Shown: one piece after another, positions 53,517 through 62,439 of the stretch
How positions within the stretch are numbered: the stretch's first letter is position 1
How the letters are laid out: each line of letters starts with the position of its first letter
Assembly: GCA_027214125.1 (NCBI GenBank)
Contig: JAPWHF010000001.1
Location: 310,001 to 374,000 of the forward strand
Direction of reading: 5' to 3'
Length of the DNA stretch: 64,000 nucleotides
Source: Zoogloeaceae bacterium G21618-S1
GTDB lineage: Bacteria > Pseudomonadota > Gammaproteobacteria > Burkholderiales > Rhodocyclaceae
Made by a program: the position numbers and the translations under genes
The notes under the pieces: generated by a model
Seen by the model: only the letters and a program-made list of their open reading frames with translations
Database searches by the model: none
What the model was told of the DNA's origin: nothing

Positions 53517-54131
53517 TCAAATCTCAATCTGTTCTGAGATTTCCAAGGCATCATCGACTTCGATGCCGAGGTATCTCACGGTGCTCTCCAGCTTCGCATG
53601 ACCAAGCAATAGCTGAACTGCCCGGAGGTTCTTCGTACGCTTGTATATCAGCGTCGCTTTCGTCCTGCGCATGGAGTGAGTGCCGTAGGCCGATGGATCA
53701 AGCCCTGCGGCGGCGACCCAATGGTCGACGATCCTAGCGTACTGACGTGTCGACAAGTGCGGCGAGCTGTGTAGCCGACTGGGAAACAAAAAATCGTGCA
53801 CTTGTAGCTTCGCCGATTCAAGCCATGCAGCGATGGCGTTGCGTGTTGGTTCTGTTAGTTCGAACTGCACTGGGCGTTTGGTCTTTCGCTGAATGACCAT
53901 TGCACGCGCGAGGACTTGCCCCCCGTGCGTTACATCGTGAACGCGAATATTTACGAGGTCACACCCGCGCAACTTGCTGTCGATGGCCAGATTGAACAGG
54001 GCCAGATCGCGTACTTGATGGTCGTTCTGGAGGTTGATCCGGATAGTCCATATCTCCTTGGGCTTGAGTGGTGCCTTCTGGCCCACCAGTTTTCCTTTAT
54101 TCCACGAGTCCCTTTGCTCACAGGATTCCAT
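53517..54131 (-). CDS. Tyrosine-type site-specific recombinase (integrase)
   Basis: The 204-residue protein has the catalytic set Arg55 (KLRGCDLV), Lys84 region (QRKTKRP), His152/Arg155 (THSMRRTK), His178 (LGHAKLEST) and nucleophile Tyr187 (VRYLGIEVDDAL). It lacks a normal N-terminal core-binding domain, so it is short; similar single-domain integrases are widespread near genomic islands. All catalytic residues are intact. It lies at the right edge of the lower-G+C block and 155 nt from the Fic gene, the expected place for the enzyme that inserted the island. Confidence 0.92.
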   Translation of the reverse strand: MESCEQRDSWNKGKLVGQKAPLKPKEIWTIRINLQNDHQVRDLALFNLAIDSKLRGCDLVNIRVHDVTHGGQVLARAMVIQRKTKRPVQFELTEPTRNAIAAWLESAKLQVHDFLFPSRLHSSPHLSTRQYARIVDHWVAAAGLDPSAYGTHSMRRTKATLIYKRTKNLRAVQLLLGHAKLESTVRYLGIEVDDALEISEQIEI

Positions 54132-54477
54132 GACGGTCTCCTTGGCTGTTGATCGGACTTCTATTCTGGGTCGGGACTTGCGGTACAGCCAGGAGTGGCT
54201 GCGGTGAGATTTGGGCTTGAGGGTCGGCTTACTGACGGGTTGCTGCCGCTTCAGAATAAATCGGCGAGCGACCGGAACGGCCGAGGAGCACTCAATCAGC
54301 AGTCAGCCTGTACGGCAGCTCGGCTCAGAAACCTGCCACTGATCCGTCGAGACGCTGAATGTCTCTTGAGGATCGACAGCTACCGCAAAAGGCACACCCG
54401 CCACCACGAAGGCTCCGAGGGAGCCCTTCATGGTTGCTCTCATCGCCTGTGACAAAGGCATCGCTGGATCTCACCTT
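54132..54477. other. Non-coding junction between the integrase and the CaiB-type gene
   Basis: This 346-bp stretch holds no convincing gene. Short open frames on the plus strand have no recognisable motif, codon pattern or ribosome-binding site. No tRNA or strong terminator could be read. It is the likely right border of the island and would hold any attachment site. Confidence 0.5.
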
Positions 54478-55614
54478 TCATGGCGCCCGGCACCCCAGCT
54501 CGCGCAGAAGGGCTTCGTTGTCAGCCCCCGGCGCTGGCACCGCCCCGCCCACCGCCCCCGGCGTCCGGCCAAAGCGTGGTGCCGGCGCCGGCTGGGTGAT
54601 GCCATCGACCTCGATGAACGCTTCGCGCGCCCGGTTGTGCGGATGGTCCGGCGCTTCATCCAGCGACAGCACGGGCGCCACGCAGGCATCGCTCCCCTCG
54701 AACAGCGCGCACCAGGCCTCCCGCGTGCGGGTGGCGAAAATCGCTTCGAGCCGGGCATGCTGGGCCGGCCAGCGTGCCGGGTCGTATTGCGCTTGCCAGT
54801 CGGCATCGTCCAGCCCCAGCACCTCGCCCAGGGCGCGGTAGAACGGCGGCTCGATGGGGCCGAGGGACAGCCACAGGCCGTCGGCGCAGCGATACACGTT
54901 GTAGAAATGGGCCTCGCCGCCGAGCACGTTGTGCTGCTGCCACAGGCCGGCCGCGTTGGCGCCATGGATGAGCGCGCCGAGCACGGCGGCGCCGTCGGTG
55001 ATGGCGGCGTCCACCACCTGGCCGGTGCCGGAGCGCTGGGCTTCGAGTAGCGCACTGACGACACCAAAGGCGAGAAACATGGCGCCGCCGGCCATGTCGC
55101 CGACGATGGTGGGCGGCACCCAGGGCGTGCCGTCGGAGCCCTTGCGGCCCAGGTCGAGCAGGCCGCTGAGGGCGACGTAGTTGATGTCATGGCCGGCCGA
55201 CTGCGCCAGCGGCCCGGTCTGGCCCCAACCGGTCATGCGGCCGAACACCAGCTTGGGGTTGCGGGCGAGGCAGACGTCCGGCCCCAGACCGAGGCGCTCC
55301 ATCACGCCGGGGCGGAAGCCTTCGATGAGCGCGTCGGCGGTCTCGATGAGCGCCAGCACGGTGTCGATGGCGGCCGGGTCCTTGAGGTCGAGGGCCAGCG
55401 AGCGCTTGCCGCGATGGGTGATGGTGAAGCGGCCCAGATCGAGTAGCGTGGGTTTGGCGGACGGGTCGATGGCGCGGGGCCGTTCCACCAGGATCACCTC
55501 GGCGCCCATGTCGGCGAGCATCATGCCGCAGAAGGGCGCTGGGCCGATGCCGGCGAATTCGACCACCCGCAGGCCGGCCAGCGGCCCCTGCCCGGCTGGC
55601 TTATTGTGCGGCAT
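54478..55614 (-). CDS. CaiB/BaiF-family CoA-transferase/alpha-methylacyl-CoA racemase
   Basis: The 378-residue protein has the AMACR signature: [27 protein letters not shown] at 14-40, [39 protein letters not shown] (His142, Asp143) and [10 protein letters not shown] (Asp173). The 30-residue spacing of His142 and Asp173 equals that of the His-Asp catalytic pair of bacterial methylacyl-CoA racemases. This argues for racemisation of 2-methylacyl-CoA rather than CoA transfer. It overlaps the preceding thiolase by 14 nt. It closes the operon and would adjust stereochemistry before acyl-CoA oxidation of a methyl-branched side chain. Confidence 0.88.
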   Translation of the reverse strand: MPHNKPAGQGPLAGLRVVEFAGIGPAPFCGMMLADMGAEVILVERPRAIDPSAKPTLLDLGRFTITHRGKRSLALDLKDPAAIDTVLALIETADALIEGFRPGVMERLGLGPDVCLARNPKLVFGRMTGWGQTGPLAQSAGHDINYVALSGLLDLGRKGSDGTPWVPPTIVGDMAGGAMFLAFGVVSALLEAQRSGTGQVVDAAITDGAAVLGALIHGANAAGLWQQHNVLGGEAHFYNVYRCADGLWLSLGPIEPPFYRALGEVLGLDDADWQAQYDPARWPAQHARLEAIFATRTREAWCALFEGSDACVAPVLSLDEAPDHPHNRAREAFIEVDGITQPAPAPRFGRTPGAVGGAVPAPGADNEALLRELGCRAP

Positions 55615-56782
55615 ACAAGGTCACCACGCAGGCGCCGCCGAGGCCGAGATTGTGTTGCAGACCGAGCCGGGCGCCCGCCACCTGGGTGGGGCCGGCCGTA
55701 CCGCGCAGCTGCCGGGTCAGCTCGTAGCACTGAGCCAGGCCGGTGGCGCCGAGCGGATGCCCCTTGGAGAGCAGGCCACCGGAGGGATTGGTGACCACCG
55801 CGCCGCCATAGGTGTTGTCGCCGTCCATCACGAAGCGCTCGCCCTCGCCTACCGGGCACAGGCCGAGCCCTTCGTAGGTGATGAGCTCGTTGTGGGCGAA
55901 GCAGTCGTGCAGCTCGCACACATCGATGTCGTCGGGGCCGATGCCGGCCTGGGTGTAGACCGCCTGCGCGGCCTCGCGGGTCATGCCGGCGCCGACCAGT
56001 TCGATCATGCTGCGATCCTCGAAGGTGCCGGGGCGGTCGGTGGTCATGGCCTGGGCGGCGATGGCCACCCGGGTGTCGATGCCGTGGCGACGGGCGAAAT
56101 CCTCGGACACCAGGATCGCCGCCGCACCGCCGCAGGTGGGCGGGCAGGCCATCATGCGGGTCATCACGCCGGGCCACACGGGCACATCGTTCATCACGTC
56201 CTCGGTGCTCACCACCTTGCGGAACAGGGCCAACGGGTTGTTGGCGGCATGGCGGCTGGCCTTGGCGCGAATGGCGGCGAAGGTCTCCAAGCGGGTGCCG
56301 TAGCGCTGCATGTGCTCGCGCCCGGCGCCGCCGAAGTAGCGCAGCGCCAGCGGCAGCGCCTCATCCACCAGCTCGCCGCACAAGGCCTCGAAGCGGGCGA
56401 AAGGGGACGGCCGGTCGGTGTATTTCTCCACGATCGCGCCCCGCGCCATCTGCTCGAAGCCTACCGCCAGCACGCACTCGGCGATGCCATGCTCGATGGC
56501 CTGGCGGGCCAGGAACAGCGCGGTCGAACCGGTGGAGCAGTTGTTGTTCACATTCACCACCGGGATGCCGCTCATGCCGACCTGGTAGAGGGCCAGCTGG
56601 CCGGCGGTGGAGTCGCCATACACATAGCCGGCGTAGGCCTGCTGCACCTGGGCGTAGTCGATGCCGGCATCGGCGAGGGCAAGGCGGATAGCCGCCGCAC
56701 CCATGTGGTCGTAGCTGTCGCTGGCGCCGGGCTTGGCGAAGGGCACCATGCCCACCCCGGCGACGATGGTCTTGTTTGTCAT
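55601..56782 (-). CDS. SCP2/SCPx-type thiolase
   Basis: The 393-residue thiolase of the nonspecific-lipid-transfer type has nucleophile Cys82 in [22 protein letters not shown] with a conserved His/Cys, and [10 protein letters not shown] near 341 (catalytic His). SCPx thiolases cleave 3-ketoacyl-CoAs with branched or sterol side chains. The neighbouring racemase and acyl-CoA dehydrogenase support side-chain beta-oxidation. No DUF35/OB-fold partner gene is visible, unlike for the Ltp-type aldolases of steroid degradation. It begins 12 nt after the acyl-CoA dehydrogenase gene, so the four enzymes are co-transcribed. Confidence 0.88.
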   Translation of the reverse strand: MTNKTIVAGVGMVPFAKPGASDSYDHMGAAAIRLALADAGIDYAQVQQAYAGYVYGDSTAGQLALYQVGMSGIPVVNVNNNCSTGSTALFLARQAIEHGIAECVLAVGFEQMARGAIVEKYTDRPSPFARFEALCGELVDEALPLALRYFGGAGREHMQRYGTRLETFAAIRAKASRHAANNPLALFRKVVSTEDVMNDVPVWPGVMTRMMACPPTCGGAAAILVSEDFARRHGIDTRVAIAAQAMTTDRPGTFEDRSMIELVGAGMTREAAQAVYTQAGIGPDDIDVCELHDCFAHNELITYEGLGLCPVGEGERFVMDGDNTYGGAVVTNPSGGLLSKGHPLGATGLAQCYELTRQLRGTAGPTQVAGARLGLQHNLGLGGACVVTLYAAQ

Positions 56783-56794
56783 GTCTTCTCTCCC

Positions 56795-57931
56795 TCAGGC
56801 CCGCGTCACCGCGCGGCCGATCACCAGACGCTGGATGTCGCTGGTGCCTTCGTAGATCTGGGTGGCGCGCACATCACGATAAATGCGCTCCACCGGAAAG
56901 TCAGTGGTGTAACCATAGCCGCCGTGCACCTGGACTGCCGCCGAGGCCACCTGTTCGGCCATCTCGGAGGCGAACAGCTTGGCCATGGAGGCCTCTTTCA
57001 GGCATGGCTGGCCGGCGTCCTTGAGGCTGGCCGCATGCCACACCAGCTGGCGCGCCGCTTCGAGTTGCGTCGCCATGTCGGCGAGGCGGAACAACACCGC
57101 CTGATGCTCGACGATGGGCACGCCGAAGGCCTCGCGCTCATGGGCGTAGCGGATTGCCGCCTCGTGCGCGGCGCGGGCCATGCCCACCGCCTGGGCGCCG
57201 ATGCCGATGCGCCCGGCTTCCAGATTGGCCAGGGCGATGCGGTAGCCGTCGCCCTCGGCGCCAATCAGGGCATCGGCCGGCACCCGGCACTCGTCGAACA
57301 GAATCTGCGCCGTGTCCGAGGCATGCTGGCCCATCTTCTCCTCGATGCGGGCGACCACGTAGCCCGGCGTGTCGGTGGGCACAAGAAAGCACGAGAGCCC
57401 CTTCTTGCCGGCGGCCGGGTCGGTGACCGCGAACACGATGGCCACATCGGCATGGCTGCCGGTGGTGATGAACTGCTTGTTGCCCTTGATGACCCAATGA
57501 TCGCCGTCACGCGTGGCAGTGGTGCGGATGGCGGAGGCGTCCGACCCCACATGGGGCTCGGAGAGGCAGAAGCAGCCCAGCCACTCGCCACTGGCGAGCT
57601 TGCGCAGGTAGCGGTCCTTCTGCGCCTCGGAGCCAAAGGCCAGCGGAATGCCGCAGGCGAGCGAATTTTGCACGCACACGATGCTCGACAAGGCGCCATG
57701 GCCGGCGGCGATCTCCTCCACCGCCACCACCAGCGACAGGTAGTCCAGCCCGGCGCCGCCCCAGGCCTCGGGCACGGTCATGCCGAGCACGCCCAGCTCA
57801 CCCAGTTCGGTGAGTGCCTCGCGCGGGAAGTGATGCTCGCGCTCCCAGCGGTCGGCGTTGGGCGCCAGTTCGGCGGAGGCATAGCGGCGCAACATCTCGC
57901 GCAGCATGTCCTGTTCTTCGTTCAACAACAT
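56795..57931 (-). CDS. Acyl-CoA dehydrogenase
   Basis: The 378-residue flavoprotein has the family signatures CLSEPHVGSDASAI, HADVAIVFAV, VHGGYGYTTDFPVERIYRD and the catalytic Glu in YEGTSDIQRLVIGRA near 363. It forms the 2,3-double bond of an acyl-CoA. The gene lies between the two thiolase genes, with gaps of 12 nt on each side. Fatty acyl, branched and aromatic-side-chain substrates cannot be distinguished by eye; the racemase next to it suggests a 2-methyl-branched substrate. Confidence 0.93.
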   Translation of the reverse strand: MLLNEEQDMLREMLRRYASAELAPNADRWEREHHFPREALTELGELGVLGMTVPEAWGGAGLDYLSLVVAVEEIAAGHGALSSIVCVQNSLACGIPLAFGSEAQKDRYLRKLASGEWLGCFCLSEPHVGSDASAIRTTATRDGDHWVIKGNKQFITTGSHADVAIVFAVTDPAAGKKGLSCFLVPTDTPGYVVARIEEKMGQHASDTAQILFDECRVPADALIGAEGDGYRIALANLEAGRIGIGAQAVGMARAAHEAAIRYAHEREAFGVPIVEHQAVLFRLADMATQLEAARQLVWHAASLKDAGQPCLKEASMAKLFASEMAEQVASAAVQVHGGYGYTTDFPVERIYRDVRATQIYEGTSDIQRLVIGRAVTRA

Positions 57932-57943
57932 GGTGTGTCTCCC

Positions 57944-59125
57944 TCAGGGAATCTCGATGGCCATGGCGGTGGCTTCGCCGCCGCCGATACACAGGGCAGC
58001 CACGCCGCGCTTGAGGCCGCGCCGACGCAGCGCATGGATGAGCGTGACCAGCAGGCGCGCGCCGGTGGCGCCGATGGGATGGCCCATGGCACAGGCGCCA
58101 CCGAGCACGTTCACCTTGTGCGCCGGCAGGTCCAGCGCGTCCATGGCCAGCAGGGTCACCACGGCGAAGGCCTCGTTGACCTCGAACAGGTCCACCTCCC
58201 CTATCGACCAGCCCGCTTTCGCGAGCACCCGCTCGATGGCGGGGATGGGGGCGGTGGGGAATTCCCCGGGCGCGGCGGCGAACCCGGCGCTGGCGACGAT
58301 GCGGGCGATGGGTACGAGGCCCCGACGGCGGGCGGCGGCCTCGTTCGCCAGCACCAGCGCGGCGGCGCCGTCGGAGATGGACGAGGCATTGGCGGCGGTG
58401 ACCGTGCCGCCAGCGCGAAAGACCGGCTTCACGCTGGCGATCTTGGCCAGATCGCAGCGGCCCGGCGTTTCGTCGGTGTCGATGGTGGTCTCGCCCTTGC
58501 GGCCACGGATGACCACCGACGCGATCTCGTCGACGAAGTCGCCCTCGATGATGGCCGTCTGCGCACGGCGCACCGACTCGGCGGCAAAGGCGTCCTGGCG
58601 GTCGCGGCCGATGCCAGTGGCCTCGGCGACCAGATCGGCGTAATGGCCCATGAGCTGGCCTTCGTAGGCGTCCTCCAGACCGTCATGGAACATGTGGTCG
58701 AGCACCTGACCATGGCCGAGGCGGTAGCCGGCCCGGGCTTTGCTCAGCAGATAGGGCGCGTTGCTCATGGACTCCATGCCGCCTGCAACGCCAAAGTTCG
58801 CATGCCCGGCGAGGATGGCGTCGTGTACCTGCAGGGCCGCCTTCATGCCCGAGCCGCACATCTTGCTCACGGTGGAACACGGTACCGAGGCCGGCAGGCC
58901 GGCGCCGAGCACCGCCTGGCGCGCGGGCGCCTGCTTGAGGCCACCGAACAGGCAGCAGCCCATCACGGCCTCGTCGATATCGCTGCCGGCGAGGCCGGAT
59001 TGATCGAGGGCGGCGGCGATGGCGGTGGCGCCGAGTTGCGGGGCGGTGAGCCCGGACAGGGCCCCCTGGAAGGCGCCGATCGGCGTGCGCCGGGCGCCGA
59101 GGATGACGATGGAGGAATCGGACAT
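57944..59125 (-). CDS. Thiolase (acetyl-CoA acetyltransferase family)
   Basis: The 393-residue biosynthetic/degradative thiolase has active-site Cys90 (STVSKMCGSGMKA), catalytic His in AMGHPIGATGARL and second Cys in AALCIGGGEATA. The N-terminus VILGARRTPIGAF is typical. It is the first enzyme gene of the acyl-CoA block and follows DUF1329 by 39 nt. Two thiolases of different subfamilies in one operon suggest two cleavage steps or substrates of different length; no hydratase or 3-hydroxyacyl-CoA dehydrogenase is present in the window. Confidence 0.93.
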   Translation of the reverse strand: MSDSSIVILGARRTPIGAFQGALSGLTAPQLGATAIAAALDQSGLAGSDIDEAVMGCCLFGGLKQAPARQAVLGAGLPASVPCSTVSKMCGSGMKAALQVHDAILAGHANFGVAGGMESMSNAPYLLSKARAGYRLGHGQVLDHMFHDGLEDAYEGQLMGHYADLVAEATGIGRDRQDAFAAESVRRAQTAIIEGDFVDEIASVVIRGRKGETTIDTDETPGRCDLAKIASVKPVFRAGGTVTAANASSISDGAAALVLANEAAARRRGLVPIARIVASAGFAAAPGEFPTAPIPAIERVLAKAGWSIGEVDLFEVNEAFAVVTLLAMDALDLPAHKVNVLGGACAMGHPIGATGARLLVTLIHALRRRGLKRGVAALCIGGGEATAMAIEIP

Positions 59126-59164
59126 GGGGTTCTCGCTAGGGAAGGTCTTGGTTGAAAGCCACGC

Positions 59165-60544
59165 TCAGCGCCCCAGGCGCTGGATGGCGGCGGTGGTCAG
59201 GTAGCGCTCGAGGATGGCCGCATCGTTCACCCGCATGTGCTCGCCCCCGGGCAGCGTGCGCACCTGCTCGATGCGCGTCATGCGCCCGGTCTGCACATTG
59301 CAGGCATGCACGGTGGACCAGGACCAGTAGGGATGGCGGCCATCCATCACCCGCGCGTCGCCGTCCTCGTACACCGAATAGGCGCCGTCGAAGAAGCGAA
59401 AGGGCTCGCCGCGGCGGTCGTAGGAGGTCATGGCCAGCGGCAGCAGGGTGCGGGCGTCGAACCACACCCGCTTGCGGCTGACCGGCGCGCGCGGATAGCC
59501 GGTGGGCTCGGCATCGATCACGATCACCTCGGGCACCAGCTCAACCGTGGTGTCCCAGAAGCGGTTGTCCTTCGGGCCGCCATGGGTGCGGTGTTCCCAA
59601 TTGGGATGGCCCGCATCCCAGCCACCGGACACCGCCCCCAAAAAGGGGCCGCGCCCCACCACCCGGTAGTTGCCCCAGGTGAGGAAGGGGTCGCCCGCCG
59701 CCCAGGCGTCGGAGAGATACAGCTCGGAGCCCGGATTGAGGGGCTCGAAGCGCTGGTTGGTGGGAAAGCGGCGTACCCGCTTGAAGGCCGGCAGGTAGCC
59801 GTAGAGCTCCGGGAAGCGAGACTGGTCGTAGGGCCAGATGCTCAGATACGCCGTGCCCTGGATATCGCCCGGTTCGACGAAGAACACCGACTGCAGGCGC
59901 AGGGTGTCTTCCAGCCCCGGCAGGTAGGGATGGGGGTCGAGGCTGGCGCGGGCCACGGTGGCCATCTCGGCCCAACCGCTGGCGTACTGGTACAGCACAG
60001 TGCCGTCCACGTCGAGATCGTATTCGCGGCTCACATACAGCGCGGCATCGTGACGGCCCCAGCTCAGCGTGTGAGCGGCAAACACCTCAAGGGCGGACGT
60101 CGGCTCGGGAAAAGGGTTGCCGCCAATCCACGGCGTGCCGTCACGGGTGACGACATTGCCGCTGGCATCGAAGCGGGCCTGGCCGCGATGGCGCAAGCTT
60201 GCTTCGAGATAGTCGGGGGGATTGAGCTTGAACAGATCGGTGGTGGTCGGCGCCAACGAAAGGCGCCGCCCCTGAGTGGCGATTTGGTGATAGCGCACCG
60301 GGTCCAGCAAGTCCTTCACCAGGCCCACGTTGTCGCGATCGATAACATCCCCGGACGAGAGCTTGCCGCGGGTGTACTCCTCAATCGACACGAGCTCATC
60401 AGGATAGGCGGCGGCGATCGAGCCGGTGCGCCAAAGTGCCGACCACGCCGAACCGAACACCCCGGCACGCAGCAGCCCCCTGGCAGAGTTCGCCAAAAAG
60501 CTTCGACGGGCATGCGCCCGACCGCGGCATCCGCTGATACTCAT
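59165..60544 (-). CDS. DUF1329 family exported protein with twin-arginine signal
   Basis: The 459-residue DUF1329 protein starts with ARRSFLANSARGLLRAGVFGSAW, in which the Arg pair (13-14) and following hydrophobic stretch resemble a Tat signal rather than the Sec signal of the copy at 1835. The core has WIGGNPFPEPTSALEV, PGSELYLSDAWAAGDPFLTWGNY and AEPTGYPRAPVSRKRVWFDART. It is 72 nt downstream of the DUF1302 gene, with a hairpin in between, and precedes the thiolase block. A further DUF1329 fragment at the window edge shares much of the C-terminal half (YLSDAWAAGDP, PRAPV-KRV). Function as a periplasmic hydrophobic-substrate carrier is only suggested by context. Confidence 0.86.
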   Translation of the reverse strand: MSISGCRGRAHARRSFLANSARGLLRAGVFGSAWSALWRTGSIAAAYPDELVSIEEYTRGKLSSGDVIDRDNVGLVKDLLDPVRYHQIATQGRRLSLAPTTTDLFKLNPPDYLEASLRHRGQARFDASGNVVTRDGTPWIGGNPFPEPTSALEVFAAHTLSWGRHDAALYVSREYDLDVDGTVLYQYASGWAEMATVARASLDPHPYLPGLEDTLRLQSVFFVEPGDIQGTAYLSIWPYDQSRFPELYGYLPAFKRVRRFPTNQRFEPLNPGSELYLSDAWAAGDPFLTWGNYRVVGRGPFLGAVSGGWDAGHPNWEHRTHGGPKDNRFWDTTVELVPEVIVIDAEPTGYPRAPVSRKRVWFDARTLLPLAMTSYDRRGEPFRFFDGAYSVYEDGDARVMDGRHPYWSWSTVHACNVQTGRMTRIEQVRTLPGGEHMRVNDAAILERYLTTAAIQRLGR

Positions 60545-60571
60545 CGCATGAATCCATAGCTGGGAATAAAC

Positions 60572-60598
60572 CCGGCATCACATCGCGTGTGACGCCGG
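60572..60598 (-). terminator. Hairpin between DUF1302 and DUF1329 genes
   Basis: An 11-bp stem with one U-G wobble in the minus-strand RNA (60588-60598 with 60572-60582) and a 5-nt loop, followed by GTTTATT. It may terminate or attenuate transcription in the operon; an mRNA-processing role is also possible. Confidence 0.45.
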
Positions 60599-60616
60599 CA
60601 AAGAGCGGTGACCCGC

Positions 60617-62398
60617 TCAGAAGGAGATCGTGGCGCGGGCGAACACTTCGTTGGCGTACTCAAGCCCCTGGGCGAAATTACGGTTGTCCTGGGCGCCGTA
60701 GCTCTTGAGGACATTGGCGTAGACATCGAGCTGGAAATCCTGATTTGGCTTCCATTTCACGCCGGGCTGGAACAACCAGCCGCCTTTCAGATCGGTGAGC
60801 ACGGTCATGTCGAAGCGCCAGGCAAGGGTCGGCGAAGGTTGTTGAAGCGCGAAAGCCACGGCATTGAATCCGCCGCTCTGCCCGTTCGGGCGCTCACCGG
60901 CGACGTTGTTCACGCCCACCAGCGATCGGCCAAACAGATCGCTGGCCGACTTGTGCAACCACTGGGCCACCATGTAGGTGGCAGGCACCGAATTGCTGAA
61001 CTTGTGATATTTCTCGGCAATAAAGGCGAACTGGGTCTCGTCGTTCTCAATGTAGTGACGCGATAACGTCGGATTGGTGAATTTCTTGTTCGGCGTATAG
61101 GACAGCTCAAAGCGGCCGATCAACTGATCCATGAGCGAATCCGGCTCGCCCTCGAACACGTGATTGATACCGAAGCCGAGCACGGTTTCACGAGGGAACT
61201 CGCGCACCAGGTGACCGCGCAGGCTGCCGGTAGTAAAGAAGGTATCGAGAATGCACCCGCCCGAGGCCTTGTCCACCCGGATTGCTCCCACCGCAGAAGA
61301 CGGTGCTCCACAGCCGGCAGCGACCGCGTTGGCACCCAGGCCGACCGTCCCCGGAAATTCATTGAGCGCGGTCTCCAGCGCACCGAGGCCATCGAGCCGG
61401 GTGGCGGCGGCGTAGCTATACCATTCGGCCGCGCTGAACACGCCCGTGTTGGTGCCACCCTGAAAGGCTGACCCTGCCAAGGTGCCGGCACCATTGGCCA
61501 GTGTCCACTTATAGACGCCGTCGGGATTGTTGCGACGGACCGCAAAAGCATGGACATCGAAATCGCCAACCTTGCCCTTCAACCGTGCGCCGAAATTCCA
61601 CTTGTTGCGGGCGTCGTCGAAGCCTGGCCGCTCCTGAATGGTGAACTGCGCCGGAATCGGGTTGTAGGGCGAGTTCGCCCCAGGCACGACCGAGGCCTGA
61701 AACTTCTGTGCAAAGCCTTCGACTTCCCAGTCATCGGTCACCCGGTAGCTGCCGCGAATGCCCAGTGACGGCACGCGCGAGTCAGAATATTCTTCCGCGG
61801 CCACGCCGAGCACCGAGTGGCGACGCAGGTCGAGGCCATTGGGCACGTCGGCAACGCGGAAAAACAGCGCCTCACCCCAGGCAATTTGCTGATTGCCAAA
61901 GCGCAGCCACAGTGGGCCGCTGCTGTAATCGGCATAAGCCACCGGGAGGTCCAGCATCCAGTCCTTGCCGTTGGCTTCCAGTGGCGTGGCCTTGGTGGTG
62001 GCGTAAAACTCCTGCTCGAAGGTGTTGCGATTGTCGAACGCGTCTTCGACCCGGCCGATCTCGTCGGCAATGCCGCGCAGCTTGAAGTGCGCCGACCAGT
62101 TGTCCGAGAGCCGGCCATCGACATTCAACTCGAAACGGGTTTGAAAAAGGTTGAAAGTATTGTCCTTGGTATGCGAGTCGGGCCGCGTGATGTTGCCACC
62201 GAAGAGGCCGGTATTGGCGACGGTAACGCCGTTGTAGGTATTGCCCTGCTGGTTGTTGATGTTGCTGTCGCCCGAGGTCTTGACCGCCACTTCCTGGCGA
62301 ATGAAACCCGATGCCGACCAATCGGCGGCCAGTGCTGTCCCGGTGCCCGACAGGCATGCTGCCGCCATCGCGCTTGTTGCCACTATTCTGGTTTTCAC
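60617..62398 (-). CDS. DUF1302 family outer-membrane protein, second copy
   Basis: 593 residues from a GTG at 62398 with GGAGG 7 nt upstream; the frame continues upstream without homology. A signal peptide (KTRIVATSAMAAACLSG...ALAA) leads to a beta-barrel with DWSASGFIRQEVAVKTSG, LWLRFGNQQIAWGEALFFRVAD (compare VKLGKQQVVWGRTDLFRVLD in the copy at 3152) and a C-terminal FARATISF with terminal Phe. The same QQIxWGxxxxFRVxD motif in both confirms the family. It lies between the YCF48 gene and DUF1329, repeating the order of the left-hand module without the RND transporter. Confidence 0.87.
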   Translation of the reverse strand: MKTRIVATSAMAAACLSGTGTALAADWSASGFIRQEVAVKTSGDSNINNQQGNTYNGVTVANTGLFGGNITRPDSHTKDNTFNLFQTRFELNVDGRLSDNWSAHFKLRGIADEIGRVEDAFDNRNTFEQEFYATTKATPLEANGKDWMLDLPVAYADYSSGPLWLRFGNQQIAWGEALFFRVADVPNGLDLRRHSVLGVAAEEYSDSRVPSLGIRGSYRVTDDWEVEGFAQKFQASVVPGANSPYNPIPAQFTIQERPGFDDARNKWNFGARLKGKVGDFDVHAFAVRRNNPDGVYKWTLANGAGTLAGSAFQGGTNTGVFSAAEWYSYAAATRLDGLGALETALNEFPGTVGLGANAVAAGCGAPSSAVGAIRVDKASGGCILDTFFTTGSLRGHLVREFPRETVLGFGINHVFEGEPDSLMDQLIGRFELSYTPNKKFTNPTLSRHYIENDETQFAFIAEKYHKFSNSVPATYMVAQWLHKSASDLFGRSLVGVNNVAGERPNGQSGGFNAVAFALQQPSPTLAWRFDMTVLTDLKGGWLFQPGVKWKPNQDFQLDVYANVLKSYGAQDNRNFAQGLEYANEVFARATISF

Positions 62399-62439
62399 TT
62401 TGGAGCCTCCTCTGTACGTACTTTTGGTGTCGTGCGTGT

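Larger units (their letters stand above)
42270..54131. mobile_element. Integrase-bearing defence island
   Basis: All eight genes are on the minus strand, end with a tyrosine recombinase at the right edge, and have visibly lower G+C than the catabolic genes on both sides. The cargo is a type I restriction system with HNH, AAA ATPase, PD-(D/E)XK-like and Fic genes. It separates two unrelated catabolic operons. No tRNA gene or clear direct repeats (att sites) were found in the 149-bp and 346-bp flanks, so the exact ends are not known. Confidence 0.55.

Noticed and set aside
54195-54452. Small plus-strand open frame between the integrase and the racemase
   Set aside because: No homology recognised, no ribosome-binding site, and composition like random sequence.
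42121-54477. tRNA-associated attachment sites or direct repeats flanking the island
   Set aside because: I compared both flanks by eye and found no tRNA and no repeat longer than expected by chance.
55181-59155. A 1324-codon open frame on the plus strand opposite the racemase-thiolase operon
   Set aside because: It is antisense to four well-conserved enzymes, has His/Arg/Gly-rich low-complexity translation and no domain; high-G+C codon bias creates it.
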